A stretch of 64,000 bases of DNA from Maricaulis sp048270095 (GCF_048270095.1 NZ_JBLWTL010000001.1:1-64000), one strand, 5' to 3'; shown: positions 17,296 to 26,058, counted from the first letter of the stretch. Numbers and translations: made by a program. The notes: generated from the letters alone by a model not told the origin.

Positions 17296-17694
17296 TCACA
17301 GACCCGCCAGCACGATTGTGTGCATCAGGCGTCCCGGAATGAAGGAGAGCAGGCCGGGGATGATCAGGGCACCATAGAACAACCCCATGACCTGGCCGCG
17401 ATGACCGCGCCTGTCACCCCGGCGGGCTGACAGGACGAGACGGAAAATGCCGATAATCGTCAGCGGCACGAAGATGTGGATGAAGGAGAAATTTCCACCA
17501 TTGATTTGCCGGATGAAGATCGCGCTGACCGCGGCGGATGCCATCAGGAGGACGAACACGATCCCCATCGTCCGGTGCGGCAGGTTTCCCTTTGGCGCAA
17601 ACATCTGGATCGATCCGATCAGCAGCGCCCCGACGGCGCTCAGGATATGCAGCTGGACGACAAAGGGGGCGGTCAGGAAAGCTTCGGTATTCAT
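17296..17694 (-). CDS. DUF2306-like integral membrane protein
   Basis: A 132-residue protein with four membrane helices and conserved His residues placed as in the DUF2306 family: VQLHILSAVGALLIGSIQMF, LPHRTMGIVFVLLMASAAV, FSFIHIFVPLTIIGI and MGLFYGALIIPGLLSFIPGRLMH. The start at 17694 (MNTEAFL) has GAGGAG six bases upstream; the longer frame to 17772 does not. The family has no proven activity. It is divergent from a membrane-bound LytTR regulator, a pairing that suggests the regulator controls it. Confidence 0.75.
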   Translation of the reverse strand: MNTEAFLTAPFVVQLHILSAVGALLIGSIQMFAPKGNLPHRTMGIVFVLLMASAAVSAIFIRQINGGNFSFIHIFVPLTIIGIFRLVLSARRGDRRGHRGQVMGLFYGALIIPGLLSFIPGRLMHTIVLAGL

Positions 17695-17758
17695 GGCGAT
17701 CTCCTCGGTTGTTATGGGCCGTTGAGAAGCAGAAAGACCGGTCGTGTCGGCAATTGAA

Positions 17759-17800
17759 GCGCGATTGCGCAAACGGGCTGATGCGGTGCGCGAAATGCGC
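17759..17800. promoter_or_regulatory. Paired palindromes between DUF2306 and LytTR genes
   Basis: GCGCGATTGCGC (17759-17770) and GCGCGAAATGCGC (17788-17800) are two near-identical small palindromes about 30 bases apart in the divergent promoter region. LytTR proteins bind pairs of short repeats near promoters, so this is a candidate operator for the adjacent regulator. Confidence 0.35.
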
Positions 17801-17824
17801 TAGGTGTTGATCCACGCTTCGTGA

Positions 17825-18565
17825 ATGGACGTCATGAACCCGACTGAATCCAACAAGGGCCTGCTGCCGACCATCGCCATCATTCTGGTGCTGGGCAGTT
17901 TCCTGTCCGTGCTCGGTCCCTATCAGACCCATCGCCTCGGTTTTCCCGGTGTTTGGCTCTACTGGGTCGGTTTGATGTGTGTAGGCTGGGCTTCCAATGC
18001 GCTGGTGACCCTGTTTCTGGCAGGCCTCACCGGCAATTGGTCGCGCCTCGCCCACTATGCGCTCGCCTCATTCCTGATCAGCGTTCCGATCACCATCAGC
18101 GTGGCCACCATCCAGGCGCTGCTTTCGCAGCCCTTCAGGGCCCAGGCGCTGCCGGTCGTCTTCATCTTCGTCTGGGTGATTTCTGCAGCGGTAACGGCGC
18201 TGGGCTGGCTGATGGAGCGGCGCAATACAGCGCCACAGACGCCGGCGGTTGGCCGGGCCCTGCTCGACAAATTGCCGCCACGCCTGAAACGCGCGCCCTT
18301 GCTGGCCTTGCAGTCGGAAGATCATTATCTGCGCGTCCACACCGCTGCAGGCGATGCGCTGATCCTGATGCGGCTGAGTGATGCGATGACGGCCGTTGAA
18401 AATCTGGATGGCCGCCAGACGCATCGTTCCTGGTGGGTCGCGCGCGACGCCGTTGATGCCGTTTCCCGCGGGGACGGCCGCGCCATGCTCACGCTGAGCA
18501 ATGGCGTCCAGGCGCCTGTCAGTCGCACCCACGCGCCCGCCCTGCGTGAATCAGGCTGGTATTGA
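17825..18565 (+). CDS. Membrane-anchored LytTR transcriptional regulator
   Basis: A 246-residue protein with four predicted membrane helices (about 15-33, 43-66, 75-97 and 110-128) followed by a cytoplasmic LytTR DNA-binding domain (about 145-246) with ALQSEDHYLRVHTAAGDALILMRLSDAM and QTHRSWWVARDAVDAV, the typical HRSWWV block. There is no receiver domain, so the membrane part probably senses the signal or binds a partner. It is divergent from the DUF2306 membrane gene, with a pair of palindromes between them. A second ATG at 17834 is an alternative start. Confidence 0.85.
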   Translation: MDVMNPTESNKGLLPTIAIILVLGSFLSVLGPYQTHRLGFPGVWLYWVGLMCVGWASNALVTLFLAGLTGNWSRLAHYALASFLISVPITISVATIQALLSQPFRAQALPVVFIFVWVISAAVTALGWLMERRNTAPQTPAVGRALLDKLPPRLKRAPLLALQSEDHYLRVHTAAGDALILMRLSDAMTAVENLDGRQTHRSWWVARDAVDAVSRGDGRAMLTLSNGVQAPVSRTHAPALRESGWY

Positions 18566-18667
18566 AATGAAGACGGTGCACTGCGGCGGCATGCCGCCTG
18601 ACCGGGGCCTTGCCCGCCAGCGCCGCGCGTCACACACTTGAGCGACCCGATTGCCCCAGCCCGCAGG

Positions 18668-19447
18668 ATGACCGCGCCGATGAGCCCTCGTATTGATTTC
18701 AGACTGAACCCGGACCTCGACGTCGCGCATTATGCCCGCCTCTATGCCAAGACCGGTCTGGTTCAAATCCCGGACATCCTGCCGGAAGAAACCGCAAATG
18801 CGGTCCACGAAATCCTCGCCAACCAGATTTCCTGGCGGATGGTCTTTGTCGCGCCCGCCAGCGGGCAGGTTGCGGATTACGGCTCGGTGGTCTGTCTCGA
18901 CCAGGCGGAAATGCAGGCTTTCGGCCGCGAGCGCCTGCAGGAGATCGTCAATGGTGTGCTGGAGATGGCGCGCAAGAATATCGGCTTCCTCTATTCTTCC
19001 TACCCGATGATCCAGGCCTATTCAGAGGGTTGGGACCCGGGACATCCAATCCACCAATTGACCGAATTCATGAATTCGCCGGCCTTTCTCGATTTCGGCC
19101 GTCAGGTGATCGGAGCCAGGAAACTGACCAAGGCGGACTGCCAGGCAACACTCTATTCGCGCGGCCATTTCCTCACCCGCCACCGCGATGACGGCATGAA
19201 TAATGAACGCCGGGCCGCCTATACCTTTGGCTTCACGCGGGACTGGCAGACCGACTGGGGCGGATTGCTGATGTTTCTCGACGACAAGCAGGATGTCGAG
19301 CGGGCCTTGATGCCACGCTTCAACATGCTGTCGCTGTTCGACGGGCACCGGATCCATTCGGTGAGCCCGATTTCACCCTTCGCCGGAGCCGGGCGCTATC
19401 AGATCACCGGCTGGCTGCGCGACGACCTCCCGCCCTTCATCCGCTGA
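18668..19447 (+). CDS. 2-oxoglutarate/Fe(II)-dependent oxygenase
   Basis: A prolyl-4-hydroxylase-like dioxygenase of 259 residues. The iron-binding facial triad is visible as HRDDG (His-x-Asp) and the distal His in GHRIHSVSPI, with the 2OG-binding Arg in AGRYQITGWLRDD. The N-terminal half (LYAKTGLVQIPDILPEE) matches the family's entry strand. Substrate unknown: prolyl residues or free amino acids are possible. The open frame extends to a TTG at 18638; ATGs at 18668 and 18680 are more likely, and AGGA precedes the second. Confidence 0.85.
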   Translation: MTAPMSPRIDFRLNPDLDVAHYARLYAKTGLVQIPDILPEETANAVHEILANQISWRMVFVAPASGQVADYGSVVCLDQAEMQAFGRERLQEIVNGVLEMARKNIGFLYSSYPMIQAYSEGWDPGHPIHQLTEFMNSPAFLDFGRQVIGARKLTKADCQATLYSRGHFLTRHRDDGMNNERRAAYTFGFTRDWQTDWGGLLMFLDDKQDVERALMPRFNMLSLFDGHRIHSVSPISPFAGAGRYQITGWLRDDLPPFIR

Positions 19448-19484
19448 GCCCTGACCGGCGGCCGGTGCTGCAAGTCACCGTCAG

Positions 19485-20051
19485 CTAGACGGATGGCCGG
19501 GCGTGATCAGCACTGATAGCTGAGCGGTTGGCGCGCCAGTCAGTGGCGCTCTGGCCCCAGACATCCACCAGAATGCCAAAACCCGGGACTTCGACCTCCC
19601 GGCCGGTATTGGCCGACCCGATCCGGCCGGCGACAGCCTGGCTGCCGCGATTATCGGCATGAATGAGATGGATGACGCTGTCCCAGCCGAGCGTATCAAA
19701 GGCATAATCCATACAGGCGATCGCCGCCTCGGTCGCATATCCCTTGCCCCAGCTTTCCCGATTGAGGGTCCAGCCAATCTCCGGCTGCGGCCAGCCATGC
19801 GGATACCAGGGCCCGACCCGGCCCAGCCACTTGCCTGTCGCCTTTTCAATGACCGAGAAGAAGCCATAACCGCGCAACTGCCAATGGCCGGCAATACCGC
19901 ACAGGCTGCGCCAGGCCAGTGGTGGCGATTGCACGCCGCCAATGAAGCGAGCGGTCACTTCATCGGCCATCATCGCACAGAGCGGCTCGAAGTCGGCGGC
20001 ATTCGGCGGACGGAGCTGGAGGCGGGCGGTTTCAAGAACAGGTGTGATCAT
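19485..20051 (-). CDS. GNAT family N-acetyltransferase
   Basis: A 188-residue RimJ/RimL-type acetyltransferase: LETARLQLRPPNAADFEPLCAMM at the start, VIEKATGKWLGRVGPWYPHGWPQPEIGWTL in the middle, the acetyl-CoA loop SWGKGYATEAAIACMDYAF, and HADNRGSQAVAGRIGS near the end. The start at 20051 fits the family N-terminus. It converges with the oxygenase gene. Substrate unknown; it differs from the acetyltransferase at 5.2 kb. Confidence 0.85.
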   Translation of the reverse strand: MITPVLETARLQLRPPNAADFEPLCAMMADEVTARFIGGVQSPPLAWRSLCGIAGHWQLRGYGFFSVIEKATGKWLGRVGPWYPHGWPQPEIGWTLNRESWGKGYATEAAIACMDYAFDTLGWDSVIHLIHADNRGSQAVAGRIGSANTGREVEVPGFGILVDVWGQSATDWRANRSAISADHARPSV

Positions 20052-20183
20052 GCCCTCAAAGCGACACCACACCGCCATAAAGGTCAACTAGGCCTTGATT
20101 GTCCTGCACAGCCGCGCCGCCCGCAATGGCTCGGCGATTGCAAGGCGAACTCGCAATATGTGATTTGGAGCACCCCAGCTGTC

Positions 20184-20696
20184 ATGGACGTCAATAATCG
20201 TCCCGGAGTGATACGATTATTCCTCTACATGCTCATTGCCGCGAGCGTGTCAGGGGGCATTGTCGGCTGGATCCGGTCCAGCGAAACCGCGCTTTGGGCG
20301 GCGAGCCTCAATTTCCCTGACTGGGCGCCGGGCGGTCACCTCCCCGATATTGTCTCGATCCTGATGCTGCAACTGATCGCGATCAGCCTGTGGATCACGC
20401 AGCGGGCTGACCGCTGCACCATGCGCCTGCTGAGTGTACTGCTGACCCTCGGCCTGATCGGCGGTGTCTGCCTGCAATTATGCATCATCTTTGTCGGCCG
20501 TGATATTACGACAGGCTTTCTCGCAGGGCTGGCGCTTTGGCTCTACATGCTGGTCACCATGACAGTGGTCGATCGCTGCTCCAAGGCCTCGGCGGTCCTG
20601 CTATGGCTGCCCTTTGCCTGGCTGACGCTGGGCCTGGCCTTCGCCTTCGAAGTCATGCGGTTGAATGAAGGCTCGAACTTCGTCGGCGGCCTCTGA
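20184..20696 (+). CDS. TspO/MBR-like membrane protein (putative)
   Basis: A 170-residue protein with five hydrophobic segments. SLNFPDWAPGGHLPDI after the first helix resembles the PxWxPP loop of TspO/tryptophan-rich sensory proteins, and length and topology fit, but tryptophan content is low and other signature residues are not obvious. TspO proteins bind porphyrins and are redox-linked in Rhodobacter, which would suit this neighbourhood. The start at 20184 (MDVNNRPGVIRLFL) is chosen because the longer frame upstream is antisense to the acetyltransferase. Confidence 0.55.
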   Translation: MDVNNRPGVIRLFLYMLIAASVSGGIVGWIRSSETALWAASLNFPDWAPGGHLPDIVSILMLQLIAISLWITQRADRCTMRLLSVLLTLGLIGGVCLQLCIIFVGRDITTGFLAGLALWLYMLVTMTVVDRCSKASAVLLWLPFAWLTLGLAFAFEVMRLNEGSNFVGGL

Positions 20697-20720
20697 ACCG
20701 AAATGACTGGCCCAAGAGAA

Positions 20721-20748
20721 ACGGCCGCCGGATTGCTCCGGCGGCCGT
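20721..20748. terminator. Hairpin between convergent tspO-like gene and mdh
   Basis: A perfect 12-bp stem (ACGGCCGCCGGA/TCCGGCGGCCGT) with a 4-base loop sits between two convergent genes. On the minus strand it is followed by TTTCTCTT, so it can terminate mdh; on the plus strand the tail is less T-rich. Probably bidirectional. Confidence 0.75.
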
Positions 20749-20773
20749 TCGTCATTTCACACTTGCGACGCGA

Positions 20774-21736
20774 TCAGGCGAGCGACGGCTCGAGCGCCTT
20801 ACAGGCCGCAACCAGGCCTTTGACCGAGTCGACCGAGACGTCGAACATGGCCTGTTCCTCGGCATTGAGCTGGATCTCGACGATTTTCTCGACACCGCCC
20901 GCACCGATCACGACAGGCACGCCGACATACATGTCGTCCTGGCCGAACTGACCGGTCAGATGTGCGGCGCATGGCAGGACGCGCTTCTTGTCGCGCAGAT
21001 AGGCGGTCGCCATCTCGATCGCACTCTCGGCAGGCGCGTAGAAGGCCGAGCCGGTACCAAGCAGGGCAACGATCTCGCCGCCGCCGCCGCGCGTGCGCTT
21101 GACGATTTCTTCCATCTTGGCGTCCGTCGACCAGCCCATCTCGATCAGATCGGGCACCGGGATGCCGGCGACGGTGGAGTAACGCAGCAGCGGCACCATG
21201 GTGTCGCCATGGCCGCCCATCACGAAGGCGGTGACATCCTCTACGGAGACGCTGAATTCATCGGCCAGGAAGTGACGGAAACGGGCGCTGTCGAGCACAC
21301 CGGCCATGCCGACGACTTTGTTGTGTGGCAGGCCAGAAAACTGGCGCAAGGCCCAGACCATGGCATCGAGCGGATTGGTGATGCAGATCACGAAAGCGTT
21401 CGGAGCGTGCTTGGCAATGCCTTCGCCAACCGCTTTCATGACTTTCAGATTGATGCCGAGCAGGTCGTCGCGGCTCATGCCCGGCTTGCGCGGCACACCG
21501 GCGGTGACGATGCAGACATCAGCACCGGCAATGGCGGCATAATCATCGGCGCCGGCCAGCGAACTGTCCTTGCCGAAAACCGGGCTGGCTTCGGCGATAT
21601 CGAGGGCCTTGCCCTTGGCGACACCGGCAGCAATGTCGAACAGCACGACATCACCGAGTTCTTCACGCGCGGCGATATGAGCCAGTGTGCCACCGATCAT
21701 ACCGGATCCGATGAGCGCAATCTTGTTACGGGCCAT
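20774..21736 (-). CDS. mdh: Malate dehydrogenase
   Basis: NAD-dependent malate dehydrogenase of the lactate dehydrogenase-like type common in alphaproteobacteria, 320 residues. Seen: NAD fold IALIGSGMIGGTLAHIA, adenine-ribose Asp in VVLFDIAAG, substrate Arg in AGVPRKPGMSRDDLL, VGMAGVLDSARFRHFLA, and catalytic His in VMGGHGDTMVPL. The start at 21736 has AGGAG upstream; the frame to 21805 is an unrelated extension. It interconverts malate and oxaloacetate and completes the TCA genes in the window. Confidence 0.96.
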   Translation of the reverse strand: MARNKIALIGSGMIGGTLAHIAAREELGDVVLFDIAAGVAKGKALDIAEASPVFGKDSSLAGADDYAAIAGADVCIVTAGVPRKPGMSRDDLLGINLKVMKAVGEGIAKHAPNAFVICITNPLDAMVWALRQFSGLPHNKVVGMAGVLDSARFRHFLADEFSVSVEDVTAFVMGGHGDTMVPLLRYSTVAGIPVPDLIEMGWSTDAKMEEIVKRTRGGGGEIVALLGTGSAFYAPAESAIEMATAYLRDKKRVLPCAAHLTGQFGQDDMYVGVPVVIGAGGVEKIVEIQLNAEEQAMFDVSVDSVKGLVAACKALEPSLA

Positions 21737-21835
21737 GGGGAGAGCTCCTCTTGAGGGAAGTGAATTGTTGCAGTGCGGTCTAACGCTGCGCGCGCGTCCG
21801 GGCAAGCAATCTTCTCGAACCAGGCCGGTTCGGCG

Positions 21836-22513
21836 TCAGCGTTTCAGCGCCATCAACACCCCGTCTCCGATCGTCGTGAAAGCCATGTCGACACGCTCAT
21901 CATCGCGGACCTTGCTCGCCAGCGCGTTGAGGGCTGCGGTATCGGCATCGACCGCGCAGCGCTCAGGATCGGCGACACTGCCGGACCAGAGCACATTGTC
22001 GAACAGGACCAGGCCACCCGGGCGCAATAACTCCAGAGCCGCCTCGTAATAGGCGTCGTACCCGGTCTTGTCGGCATCAATGAAAACCATGTCGACCATG
22101 CCGGCGATTTCGCCATGCAACGCGCCAAGTGTCTCGCGAGCATCACCAATCCGCAGCTCGACCTGGCCGTCAATGCCGGCCTCCTGCCAGTAGGAACGGG
22201 CCCGGCCGGTATAGTCGTCCGAAATATCGCAGCCATAGAGCCGGGCATCCGGCCCGTGCATCTCGCGCATGGCCAGCATGGTCGCCAGGGCCGAATAGCC
22301 GGTGAAGACGCCGATCTCGACAGCTGTCCGGGCCCGCACCAGGCGGGCGCAAATCTGCAGGAAGGCGCCCTGCTCCGGGCTGATCTGCATCACCGCCACA
22401 TCGCCCATCGCATCGGTTTCGAGGCGGCATCTCAGGAGCGCCGGGTGTTCTGCCCGGTTGGCGCCGCGAACATAGCGGGTGAGTTGGGCATCAAGCCCGA
22501 GGGAAGAGGACAT
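21836..22513 (-). CDS. O-methyltransferase (caffeoyl-CoA OMT-like)
   Basis: A SAM-dependent O-methyltransferase of the Methyltransf_3 family, 225 residues. SAM-binding EIGVFTGYSALATMLAM is near residue 65, the acidic loop YGCDISDDY follows, and the metal-binding and active-site region has VDMVFIDADKTGYDAYYEAAL with LVLFDNVLWSG. Bacterial members methylate catechol-type small molecules; the substrate here is unknown. It lies between zapE and mdh in the same orientation. Confidence 0.9.
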   Translation of the reverse strand: MSSSLGLDAQLTRYVRGANRAEHPALLRCRLETDAMGDVAVMQISPEQGAFLQICARLVRARTAVEIGVFTGYSALATMLAMREMHGPDARLYGCDISDDYTGRARSYWQEAGIDGQVELRIGDARETLGALHGEIAGMVDMVFIDADKTGYDAYYEAALELLRPGGLVLFDNVLWSGSVADPERCAVDADTAALNALASKVRDDERVDMAFTTIGDGVLMALKR

Positions 22514-22540
22514 GGGCGGTCTCCGGAAAGGGCGGTTGGA

Positions 22541-23686
22541 TCAGCTGGCCGGCCCAGTGTCGCTGGCCTGCCAATGCGCGGCAAGGTAATCATGGCTTCG
22601 CATCTCGATCAGGCGCGATGCGGTGCGCTCGAACTCAAACGCGCCATCGCCCCGGGGGTAGAGGTCGGCCGGCTCGGCAGCGGCGCTCATCACCAGCTTC
22701 GTCTTTGCCTCGTAGAGCGCATCGATCAGGGTCACGAAACGCTTGGCCTCATTGCGCTTGTCGCGCTGCAGCCCGGGCACTTCATCAAGCAAGACCGTGT
22801 GAAACCGGGCCGCAATGGCGAGATAATCGGCGGCGCCCAAAGGCCTGGCGCACAACTCGGCAAAGCTGAAGCGGGCGACGCCCGCGACCTCGCGTTCAAC
22901 ACGCAACTTGCGACCCAGAACCTCGAGCACGCAGTGTTGCGGCGTCGCGCCCTGGGTCAGTCGCGCCCAGGCAGCATCCATCGCCGCTGACGCGTCCGGC
23001 CCCAGCGGGGCATAATAGACCGGCGCCGCCTCGAGCTGGCGCAGACGGTGATCAACGCCGCCATTAAGCTCGACCAGCTCGAGCCGCGATTTCAATTCCT
23101 CGATGAAGGGCAGGAAGAGCTGGCGATTAATCCCGTCGAGATAGAGGTCGTCGGGATGGCGGTTCGAGGTCGCGACCACCACGACACCCTCTTCAAACAA
23201 GCGGTCAAACAGGCGCCCGAGAATCATCGCATCGGCGATATCGCTGACCTGGAATTCGTCAAACGCCAGCAGGCGCGCCTGCTGGGCCAGAGCCCGCGCC
23301 ACGGGCGGGATCGGATCATCGCCGGCGCCCCGGACATATTCAGGCCGGCGCTTGCGCTCACGCTCACTCAGACCGCGCCACGCACCGATGCGCGCATGCA
23401 CATCCTGCATGAATTCATGGAAATGCGCCCGTCGCCTGGTCTCGACCGGAGCGGTATCGACGAAAATATCCATCAGCATGGATTTGCCGCGCCCGACCCC
23501 GCCCCAGAGATAGAGGCCGCGCGGCGCCGGCCTGGTCTTGCCGAACAGGGTTTTTGCGCCGGGTGTCCAGCCCTGCAGGCGTTGCGATAGTCCGGTCAGC
23601 AATCGCGCCGCCCGCTCCTGGTCCGCATCCGCCGACAGCACCCCGGAGCCAACCCGCTCCTGCCACAATGAAATCGGCGTCGCCAT
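22541..23686 (-). CDS. zapE: Cell division protein ZapE (AFG1-like ATPase)
   Basis: An AAA+ ATPase of the AFG1/ZapE family, 381 residues. Walker A is LWGGVGRGKSMLMD, Walker B is LLAFDEFQVSD, and sensor 1 is VVVATSNRHPDDLYLDG, with the family's closing region FHTVLLDEVPGL and RFVTLIDALYE. In E. coli ZapE acts on the Z-ring during constriction. In alphaproteobacteria the gene is regularly found just upstream of mdh, as here, with one methyltransferase between. Confidence 0.93.
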   Translation of the reverse strand: MATPISLWQERVGSGVLSADADQERAARLLTGLSQRLQGWTPGAKTLFGKTRPAPRGLYLWGGVGRGKSMLMDIFVDTAPVETRRRAHFHEFMQDVHARIGAWRGLSERERKRRPEYVRGAGDDPIPPVARALAQQARLLAFDEFQVSDIADAMILGRLFDRLFEEGVVVVATSNRHPDDLYLDGINRQLFLPFIEELKSRLELVELNGGVDHRLRQLEAAPVYYAPLGPDASAAMDAAWARLTQGATPQHCVLEVLGRKLRVEREVAGVARFSFAELCARPLGAADYLAIAARFHTVLLDEVPGLQRDKRNEAKRFVTLIDALYEAKTKLVMSAAAEPADLYPRGDGAFEFERTASRLIEMRSHDYLAAHWQASDTGPAS

Positions 23687-23747
23687 GCAACAAGCCTAAT
23701 GGCGAGGGGTTGCGATGGCGTCAATGGGGGAAGGCGGTCTGGCGCAC

Positions 23748-23846
23748 CTACCCCGCCGGCCAGAGCCGGATGACCGCCAGGGCGAGAAAGCCCAGCGTGA
23801 CGATACAGGCAATAGCCAGCCAGACCGGTTTTTCCACCTCACGCAT
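23748..23846 (-). CDS. 32-residue single-helix membrane peptide
   Basis: A very short frame encodes MREVEKPVW, then a strongly hydrophobic segment IACIVTLGFLALAVIRLW, ending PAG. Its ATG overlaps the thioesterase stop (ATGCGTGA on the minus strand), and GGAGG lies just before it, so it could be translated by coupling with the gene upstream. Charged N-terminus and one membrane helix are typical of small membrane proteins. No family recognised; it could be a chance frame, but the overlap and ribosome site favour a real gene. Confidence 0.5.
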   Translation of the reverse strand: MREVEKPVWLAIACIVTLGFLALAVIRLWPAG

Positions 23847-24267
23847 GAACCGCCTCCAGGGCTGCGCGCATGGGGTCGGGGAGGGGCAAGGGGCGGCGGC
23901 TTTCGCGGTCGACATAGACGTGGACGAAATGGCCCTGTGCGGCGGCTTCGGTCTCGCCGGGTTTGAACAGGGCGATCTCGTAACGTACGGAAGAACGGCC
24001 GATTTTCGCGATCCGCAGGCCAGCTTCAATCCGGTCAGGATAGGCCAGTGGCGCGAAATAATTGCAACCGGTCTCGACCACCAGGCCAATGACAGCGCCG
24101 GAATGGATGTCCAGTCCGGCTTCCTCGATCAGGAAGCAATTTACGATCGTATCGAAGAAGCCATAATAGGCGGCGTTATTGATATGGCCGTAAATATCAT
24201 TGTCGGCCCAACGGGTTGGCAGATCTCGCCAGCGGGCATAGGCGGCACGTGGCCGCGTCTCGGTCAC
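23839..24267 (-). CDS. Acyl-CoA thioesterase (4HBT hotdog fold)
   Basis: A 142-residue hotdog-fold thioesterase of the YbgC/4HBT type. The active-site region RWADNDIYGHINNAAYYGFFDT has the Asp and the GHxNN pattern of the family, followed by VVETGCNYFAPLAYPDRIEAGL. It hydrolyses acyl-CoA esters; chain preference cannot be read. The GTG start overlaps the upstream alcohol dehydrogenase stop (GTGA), so the two are coupled. Confidence 0.88.
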   Translation of the reverse strand: MTETRPRAAYARWRDLPTRWADNDIYGHINNAAYYGFFDTIVNCFLIEEAGLDIHSGAVIGLVVETGCNYFAPLAYPDRIEAGLRIAKIGRSSVRYEIALFKPGETEAAAQGHFVHVYVDRESRRPLPLPDPMRAALEAVHA

Positions 24268-25403
24268 AGGACAGCCTCGTAGCAGGCCTGCGCGTCATCG
24301 AGCGTCATTTCGCGGGGATTATTGACCAGAAGCCGGGTCACCAGCATCGCCTCCTCGGCCAGGCGCGGCAGGTCATTATGGCTGACACCGACCTGGCTCA
24401 GCCGGGTCTCTATCCCCACCGATGCGGCGATCCTTTCCATCTCCTCGACCAGGCCCTGGGTCGAGGCGTGCAGGCCGAGATGGCTGGCAAGCTGCGCATA
24501 GAGCGGCTCGGCAGCCGGCGCATTGAAACGCAAGACCGGCGGCAACATCAGTGAGTTGGACAGGCCGTGTGGCACGTGAAACACGCCGCCGAGCGGATAG
24601 GCCAGCGCGTGGACGGCGCCGACCGGTGCGTTGGCAAAGGCCTGCCCGGCGAGCAAGGCGCCGAGCAACATATCCTCGCGCGCTTCGGTATCGCGGCCAT
24701 CGCTGCAGGCGCGCTCAATGGCGCCGTGAAGCTTTTTCAGACCGGCCAGAGCGAGGGCATCGGAGACGGGATTTTTCTGCAGGCGGGTCGTGTAGGCCTC
24801 GATTGCGTGAACCATGGCGTCGATTCCGGTTGCAGCCGTGGTGGCGCGCGGCAAGCCATAAGTGAGCTCGGCATCAAGCACGGCGAGATCGCCATACAGG
24901 GCAGGCGAATTGACGCCCATCTTCGAACTTTCCCCGACTGTCACCACCGAGATCGGGGTGACCTCGGAACCGGTTCCGGCCGTTGTGGGTATCAGGATCA
25001 GCGGCAGTCGCGGACCCGTCGCCTTGTTCACCCCATACATGGCTGCAAGGCTCTGGCTGGACCCGCACAGCATTGCCACAAGCTTGCTGCAGTCCATCGA
25101 ACTACCGCCGCCAAAGCCGACAATGACTTCCGCCCCAAAATTCCGCGCCGCGTCGGCAGCGGCCAGCACCACCGCTTCGGGCGGGTCGGCCACGACCTGA
25201 TCAAAAATGGACACCGACAAACCGGCCGCCTCGAGCGCCGCCACCGCAGCATCGGTCTGGCCGACGGCGCGAACGCCGGGATCGGTGACAAGGAAAATCC
25301 GGCGTCGGTCGCCAATCAGAGGTGCCGCAAGCTGGGCCAGGCGTGCAACAGAACCGGCACCGACATGAACGTGCGGCACAGTACGAAAATCGAATGACGG
25401 CAT
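24264..25403 (-). CDS. Iron-containing alcohol dehydrogenase
   Basis: A group III Fe-dependent alcohol dehydrogenase, 379 residues. The NAD(P)-binding GFGGGSSMDCSKL and TAGTGSEVT are typical. Metal ligands appear in ATGIDAMVHAIEAY (Asp, His) and VHALAYPLGGVFHVPHGLSNS (two His). The start at 25403 (MPSFDFRTVPHVHVGAGS) suits the family; the frame runs to 25451. Substrate is likely a short alcohol/aldehyde or hydroxyacid. It is followed directly by the thioesterase and the small membrane peptide, forming a three-gene set. Confidence 0.92.
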   Translation of the reverse strand: MPSFDFRTVPHVHVGAGSVARLAQLAAPLIGDRRRIFLVTDPGVRAVGQTDAAVAALEAAGLSVSIFDQVVADPPEAVVLAAADAARNFGAEVIVGFGGGSSMDCSKLVAMLCGSSQSLAAMYGVNKATGPRLPLILIPTTAGTGSEVTPISVVTVGESSKMGVNSPALYGDLAVLDAELTYGLPRATTAATGIDAMVHAIEAYTTRLQKNPVSDALALAGLKKLHGAIERACSDGRDTEAREDMLLGALLAGQAFANAPVGAVHALAYPLGGVFHVPHGLSNSLMLPPVLRFNAPAAEPLYAQLASHLGLHASTQGLVEEMERIAASVGIETRLSQVGVSHNDLPRLAEEAMLVTRLLVNNPREMTLDDAQACYEAVL

Positions 25404-25655
25404 GGGGACCCCAGACTGAATTCGCCCGCGTGGGCCGATTGTCATTACCAATATCCTCGCCGGGCTGGATCCTCAAGGCAAGCGCCGCCCGGGGCCGACC
25501 TTTGCGCCGCATCCCTGTGCCAGAATAACCCAGGTGCAAAGCCCGCTGACCCCACGACAGGTAGACCAGAATCATCAAGAAATACTGGCCTCCCCGGAGG
25601 CCGCGCCCTAGGCTCGGATTCAATCAACAAGAACAGACTGTGTGTGGATGAGCGT

Positions 25656-26048
25656 ATGCCGATAAAAATCAGCCTCCATGAACGTGAATGCCTGATCCTG
25701 ATCGAGAGCAGCGGCGCAGTGCTGCGGCGTGAAGCCGGCTGGGGCGCGGAACGGGTCCGGGAGTTGTTGAAACAACATGCCGTTTCTGCCGTGCTCTTCG
25801 ATTCAAGCCGGATGCAGAAACATACCTCGCCGTCATTGGCCAGCGAGATCATTTCCGGTTTCATTCAGGCGATCGAGTCGGATGTCCTGATCGCCTATGT
25901 GCGGCCGGACTGCTGGGATGAAGCCTATGTGACCCAGGTCAGCACGATGATTGACGACATCCCCGCCAGATCCCGCGTATTTGTGGATATCGAGACCGCC
26001 CGCGCCTGGCTCCGCGATGGGATGGGCTGCCAGGCCTCACCAGCCTAG
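25656..26048 (+). CDS. STAS/SpoIIAA-like domain protein
   Basis: A 130-residue soluble protein. The pattern of alternating strands and helices and the ending VFVDIETARAWL (the F-x-D-x-x-x-A-x-x-WL finish) match STAS/SEC14-type SpoIIAA-like proteins. VSAVLFDSSRM fits the central strand where anti-sigma antagonists carry a phosphorylated Ser. No kinase partner is encoded next to it. ATG at 25656 is preferred over the GTG at 25644. Confidence 0.55.
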   Translation: MPIKISLHERECLILIESSGAVLRREAGWGAERVRELLKQHAVSAVLFDSSRMQKHTSPSLASEIISGFIQAIESDVLIAYVRPDCWDEAYVTQVSTMIDDIPARSRVFVDIETARAWLRDGMGCQASPA

Positions 26049-26058
26049 ACCGGGGGGC

